Of a stretch of 64,000 nucleotides of DNA, positions 59,402 to 64,000 are shown one piece after another. The translations under genes were made by a program, and so were the position numbers. The DNA is from Lactifluus volemus (lineage: Eukaryota > Basidiomycota > Agaricomycetes > Russulales > Russulaceae): the NCBI GenBank assembly GCA_022376515.1, contig WTXI01000056.1, forward strand, positions 147,233 to 211,232, written 5' to 3'. Position 1 is the first letter of the stretch. Every line of letters starts with the position of its first letter. The notes under the pieces were generated by a model, which was not told the DNA's origin, searched no databases, and saw only the letters and a program-made list of their open reading frames with translations.

Positions 59402-61429
59402 CTATATATATACATAGATCAGAAAAATGGAACGGCGCCATGAGGATTCAAGATGGGCAGGCCGAACCTTTCCGATAGCTACTGTTTTTCCTGGAAGAAG
59501 GTCGGTGAGTATAATTAAATTACAAAGAAGAAAGACAAACTCGAACCTTCGTCGCGTAACGTGAAACGACCAAGTTGAGGGTAATCGGTGAAGCGTTCTA
59601 AACATATGGGTGCGGTCGCCTCTATCAACGCGACGATCCGCTGGCCCTTCTTCGCAAACTGTGGAGGTTTCTTTGACTTGCGGCCAGTCGTCTTGTCAAA
59701 GTAGTGCAAGAGCGCCTTTATTTATTTATTTTCAATCAGTCTTTGGTAAGACCCGTGAGATGGAGCAATGCGCCACGTACCGAGAGCGTTACCTCCTCCG
59801 CTAGGGTATGCACGTGCATGACGGCAGAATAGCCGGCGCAGATGATGTTTTTGTGGTCCAAGATGGCGAGCTGGGCCTCGAATTGGCGCACGCCGTGCAC
59901 CGGCTGTTGCAGGCTCGTGAGCACGAATCCTGGGCTGATATCGTCGTCCTCGACGCCACGCAGGCGGATGCGGACATTATCTCCAGTGACGGCCAGGTTC
60001 ACCTCGTCTTCCAACTCATTGTAGATGGCAGCGACCTCGACTTCGTCCTTGTTCGGCATGAGCAGGAGTGTGTCACCTTTGCGGAGATGGCCCGACTCGA
60101 GCTTGCCGACAGCGATCGTGCCCATGTCTTTATATTTTTCTGAGATTGGGACCATGACCGGTGCATTAGTCTTGCGATGGACCATCGGCATTGTGTCGAG
60201 GAGTTCGAGGAGCGAAGGCCCACTGAAAAAGATCAAATTTTACTTCACCGTGGGCACGAGAAGAAAAAAAACCGACAACGCACTCCCACCAAGCACAGAG
60301 GGACTTGTTAACGCGTTCCTTGAGGTTAGCACCCGTGTATGCGGATACGGGCACCCAGGACACATCCGTCTTGAGGTTAAAGCTAGCACCACGCAAAAAG
60401 GGCATCAACTTCTCCTTGATCTCCTCGTATCGCGCCTTTTCCCACTTGACCGTAGAGTCGTCCATCTTATTTATCACCACGACAATCTTGTTCACGCCTG
60501 CGGTCTTGACGAGCGTGATGTGCTCGCGGGTCTGGCCACCCCTCTCAAAGCCGGTCTCAAACTCGCCCTTACGCGCGGAGATGACGAGGAGCGCGACGTC
60601 GGCCTGAGCGGCCCCGGAGATCATGGAGGGAACGAAGGTCTTGTGACCCGGCGCATCTAGGATCGTGTACCGACGGGCGTTGGTCTCAAAGTACGCGCGG
60701 CCGACTTCGACCGTCTTTCCCTTGGAACGTTCCTGGGGCGTCGAGTCTAGCGCCCAAGAGAGGTACCAGGTCTCCCGACCGGCTTCCTTCGCCTCGCGTT
60801 CGAGCTTCTCCATCGTGCGCTTATCGACCGTTCCGCATAGATAGAGAATATTCCCGCCCATCGTACTTTTACCCGCATCGACGTGGCCAACAAAGACGAT
60901 ATTCAGATGTTCTTTAACTGCACACACACGCTGGTTAGAGAAAAAGGACGTGTGTCAAACAGGGGATCAACGCACTATCACCAAATAGATCATCCAACAC
61001 TTCTCGATCGGCGACTGCTGCCACCTCCTGTGCTACTGCTGCCGTGTCAGTCTTTGCGCGACCCATTGTGAAGGTTTTGGACGATGATGTGCCAGAGGGT
61101 GGTGCAGGGGATGCATTTCCAGGCGTGCGGGAGGGTGTGGAGGATGAAGACGAGGGAACACCTTTGGTATGTTGAGGCTGTGGCTTCGGTGCGGGTGGGG
61201 AAACGACTGATGGGACACGAGGTGGCTCTGGTTCCCGAGCGGGAGGTGGTGGTGTTGCTGGGGCAGGCTTTGATCCACCGATGTTCAAGCTGATCGTTGG
61301 TGGAGGGGCAGGAGGAGGAGCATCTGACTCTTCAGGGCGAGCGGCGAAAGAAGATGGAAGCGGTTGTTGTTGAGGAGCAAACCTTTTACCTGGAACGAAC
61401 TCGAAAGCAGATGCGTTCAGTTTGCTCAT
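59402..61429 (-). CDS. SUP35: Translation termination factor eRF3 (SUP35 type GTPase)
   Basis: Five exons (60982-61429, 60284-60917, 59793-60222, 59547-59715, 59402-59490) total 1770 nt, 589 residues. eRF3 binds eRF1 and hydrolyses GTP to release finished peptides from the ribosome. G1 is GHVDAGKS (160-167), G3 DAPGH (237-241), G4 NKMD (299-302), G5 in VSAYTGANL; two beta-barrel domains follow and end RFTLRDEGKTVAIGK. The N-terminal region is proline- and serine-rich and lacks the Q/N-rich prion-like part of yeast Sup35. It starts with LNASAFEFVP (residues 4-13), a PAM2 motif known to bind poly(A)-binding protein. After AIGK the protein runs on for about 20 unusual residues (VRPAHLESSWRRSIFLIYVY). 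The ATG lies only 51 bp after the TFIIIA stop. Confidence 0.92.
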
Positions 61430-61480
61430 CGCGATCAAAGTAGAAAATGATTCATTTTTTTTGTCGGTTAACTATAAAAT

Positions 61481-63163
61481 CTAATCTAGTTCCGGTCCGG
61501 TCATCCGTCTATGAGTCCGTGCCCACTGGTCCAAAACGCCTTTATCGAGTGTGACACTGTGCACAGCACACAAGTGTCGTCGCAAGTCATACGCACGTCC
61601 AAACACGTACTCACATGGCCCTCCATCATCCCACAAACTCGTGCTTTCTACTGGAATTGCCGATAAAAGTCCCCCCATCGCAGGATAAGGGCACTTCAAC
61701 TGCGCTCGCTTCCCACTTGCTCGTTCCGCGTATGCCACGCCGGTAATCTCGTCAATAGTCGAGCTTCCGGGAAGTAGTTCCTGCCGAGTCTTTCGCTTTT
61801 TCTGTTGGGGACGCTCGACTTCGCTTGACTCCCCATCGGCGTCCGCATGTTGCGCCCCCTCTTCGTCACCTTCGCTCTCAGCACGATCATTTACGTGTGT
61901 ACGGGCTTGGTGCCGTTGCAAGATATGCTTGTAGCCAAAGGCACGTCCACACCCTTCCACGGTACAGACAAAGTCACGCCGTCCTAGATGAGTGATCGCA
62001 TGGTGCGTCGTGAGAGCCTGTTTCTATCAGGGACGTCAGAAATCACCAAACAGATGAGTGTGACCAAAAGTATACAGATTTAAAGTCTTTCCCACAACCC
62101 TCTACCTCACACTTCCAGTCTCGTCCAATCTCACCTCCACGTCTGCGTTTCCGTGGCAGCGTATCTTCCTCCTCATCAGAGTTCCCGTCCTCAATCGCCT
62201 TTTCTTCGTGTAGCTTCAAATGAGCACAAAGTCCTTTTTGTGAGGAAAACGTCCTGCCTGTGCAATCTTCGTGGGGGCACCTTGGCGGGTGTGCCGTGCG
62301 AATATGATGCTGAAGCGCAGTCCAGGTGGGGTAGAATGCCGATTCAGGTGCAGTTCGACAGACCGCATTCACGCATGTATATCGTTTTTCTTTAGCAGCC
62401 GGTGAGACAGGTATCGAGTAAAATAAGGTATTTCATACCTTCGTGCACCTTGAGATGGGCACGGAGTTTTTGGTTTGTACTAAATGACTTGGTACAGTCC
62501 CCGTGATCACATTGGTATGGCTTTGTCCCTGGTGGAGCGTGTTCGCCGGCCAAATGGGCTCGTAGCTTGTGGTGCTTGAGAAATGCAGCACCGCACCCTT
62601 CGTGAGTGCACTATGCCCTCATCAGTAGTGATAGGCAGAAAACAAAGAGAGATTAAACGGCTACCTTGAACGGTTTTTCCCCAAGGTGTATGACATCTTT
62701 ATGCACCTTCAGGTGCTGGGCGGTCCAAAATCGCTTGTCGCAGTCTGACTCTTCACAGACAAACGGGCGATCTGATTTTGGCAGATGAGAGCGTACATGT
62801 GCTTGCAAGTGGGTTTCACGAAGATATGATTTATTACAGGTCGTGCAAACGAATGGTCGCTTTTTTTTTTTTCGGTATAACAATGCAGGAATATATATAT
62901 GGGAAACTCACGTCGCCAGTGTGAGACCGTTCATGCTCTTCGAGACGAGACGGCTTGGTATACGATTTTTCGCAACCATCAAAGGTGCACTGATAAATTC
63001 GCTTCGAGCTTAACAAAAGTTTCCCGTTCACGATCACCGGCGCTGGTGCGCCGGGCTTGGAAATAGGTTCATATTCTGATTCTGAAGCTCCAGAAAGGTG
63101 GAGGACAAGCGAATGGGGGACATTATGAGGCCTGGTGGCGGTGAGGACAGGGGAAAGCGACAT
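61481..63163 (-). CDS. Transcription factor IIIA, multi-C2H2 zinc finger
   Basis: Five exons (62912-63163, 62665-62859, 62610-62439, 62076-62389, 61481-62023) total 1476 nt, 491 residues. Nine C2H2 fingers follow in a row, starting [19 protein letters not shown] and including [19 protein letters not shown] and [17 protein letters not shown] tenth, C-terminal finger ([19 protein letters not shown]) is separated by about 90 acidic and basic residues. This 9+1 layout matches fungal TFIIIA, which binds the 5S rRNA gene for RNA polymerase III and can bind 5S rRNA. A basic run PRKRRRGG near finger 8 may be a nuclear signal. The first intron ends in an A-run before AG, lacking the usual pyrimidines. 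The start is 84 bp from the divergent eIF3m start. Confidence 0.85.
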
Positions 63164-63246
63164 GTCAATTATTTGGCTTTGTTATGAATATTAGATAGAT
63201 CACTGACTCGCTGCTAAAGCTAAAGTCTGACTGACAACAATCAAAA
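63164..63246. promoter_or_regulatory. 83-bp bidirectional promoter TFIIIA / eIF3m
   Basis: Only 83 bp separate the two divergent start codons, so both promoters and 5' UTRs overlap or the start sites lie very close to the ATGs. No clear TATA box is seen. Confidence 0.6.
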
Positions 63247-64000
63247 ATGTCGACAACAGACGCTGTTGCAATATTCGCAGAGGGTACGTTTGAAGATCAG
63301 GTATGTAGTTATTGAGATCTCTTCTACTTTTCATTCGAGGCAAATATAATTACAGATAGCCGAGCTCGCTGGGTACATCTCAGACAGCCGACCAGAGCAA
63401 GAACGCGCATCTTATGTCCAATCAATTTCAACAACGCTTGTCGTCGAGAAGGGTCAGACGCCCCTTTCAGAAGATATTGCGCGGCGGAGAGAGGTGTTCT
63501 CACGTCTATTGGGAGACGTCAAAGGACTAGGCGAGGGTACTGAGCGCGGTGCGTCCCATTTTTCTTTGCTACAAGCGGACTGCCTTTTCAACTGTCTTAC
63601 AACAGAGATCGAGGGCTTCTTTAACTTGCTCTATGCGCATCTATTGAATTTGTGGCCTATCGACTCCTCAGAAACCAAAAAGCATTTGTCCACGCTTGTA
63701 CCCATCATCACATCCTCCCCCGCGATTCCGCAATCAAATATCGCATGTACGTTTCTTTTCTGCCTTTTTACTGCCTCAAACCCCCAAGCCCCTGTTCTAA
63801 TCAGCTCTGAAAAGCCTGTCAAATTTCTTCAATACGCTCCCACGACAATCGGCACTTCGCCTCCCCGTCTACAAGGCACTCCTCGACCTTGCGAGCTCAA
63901 CGATGAGCTACAGGCCCTCCAAGTCTCCCGCGCCGACGTCGAAGATGGCTCCAGGAGTGGGAAATCTCGTCCGCAGAGAAGAGTGCTTTCCTTGAGACGC
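63247..64000 (+). CDS. Translation initiation factor eIF3 subunit m, 5' part, with two apparent frameshifts
   Basis: Exons 63247-63300, 63356-63548, 63606-63746 and 63805 onward; the 3' end is outside the window. eIF3m is a PCI-domain subunit of the eIF3 complex that helps load the small ribosomal subunit. Visible pieces: MSTTDAVAIFAEGTFEDQ, IEGFFNLLYAHLLNLWP and SLSNFFNTLPRQSALRLPVY. In exon 4 the frame breaks: LASS is followed in the next frame by NDELQALQVSRADVE, and then in the third frame by WLQEWEISSAEKSAFLET, all three being what the family should show. One base seems missing near 63898 and another near 63944. All flanking genes are intact, so sequence error is likely, though a real mutation cannot be ruled out. 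Confidence 0.8.

Noticed and set aside
60025..60660. 211-codon plus-strand open frame
   Set aside because: It lies antisense to the GTPase and barrel domains of eRF3; its sequence has no family features and follows from codon bias of the true gene.
1..64000. CRISPR arrays, bacterial operons or ribosome binding sites
   Set aside because: Spliced eukaryotic genes throughout; no spaced direct repeats of the CRISPR kind were seen.

Overview
This is nuclear DNA of a filamentous basidiomycete, most likely an Agaricomycete. The genes are packed with short introns of about 45-65 bp with GT-AG ends, and several families are typical of that class: the HRDC-type kinase-like family, DUF6532 and DUF6535. 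A Ceratobasidiaceae or other Cantharellales source would fit, but I cannot prove the order from sequence alone. Reading frames were joined by eye at splice sites. For every complete spliced model given here except the low-confidence candidates, total exon length is a multiple of three.

Layout. 1-0.73 kb: the 3' end of a Ty1/Copia retrotransposon (RNase H tail plus a probable LTR). 1.9-37.5 kb: an array in which six plus-strand kinase-like genes (K1-K6) alternate with six minus-strand DUF6532 genes (D1-D6), in the order D1 K1 D2 K2 D3 D4 K3 K4 D5 K5 D6 K6. All twelve have intact spliced reading frames. 38.3-49.9 kb: five small minus-strand genes (S1-S5) that carry only the N-terminal module of the DUF6532 genes, mixed with stretches where I recognise nothing. 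50.8-59.4 kb: an intact 13-exon APC-type amino acid transporter gene, a DUF6535 membrane protein gene and a decayed duplicate of the transporter 5' region. 59.4-64 kb: a compact conserved block with eRF3/SUP35, TFIIIA and the 5' part of eIF3m, all serving translation or 5S rRNA synthesis.

The most notable point is the two-family array. The eleven minus-strand genes (D1-D6, S1-S5) all share a second exon of exactly 106 nt between identically phased introns. The six kinase genes all share a 38-nt exon 3 and a 310-nt exon 4. K4-D5 and K5-D6 look like a tandem copy of one kinase+DUF6532 unit of about 5 kb, so the two families have been duplicated together. D3 is a chimera: its C-terminal exon was tripled and extended into about 630 extra residues. 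Function is unknown; physical coupling of a kinase family with a DUF6532 family suggests, but does not show, a shared pathway.

The eIF3m gene at the right edge shows two apparent one-base losses within about 46 nt. The gene is expected to be essential, so sequence error near a contig edge should be excluded before calling it broken.
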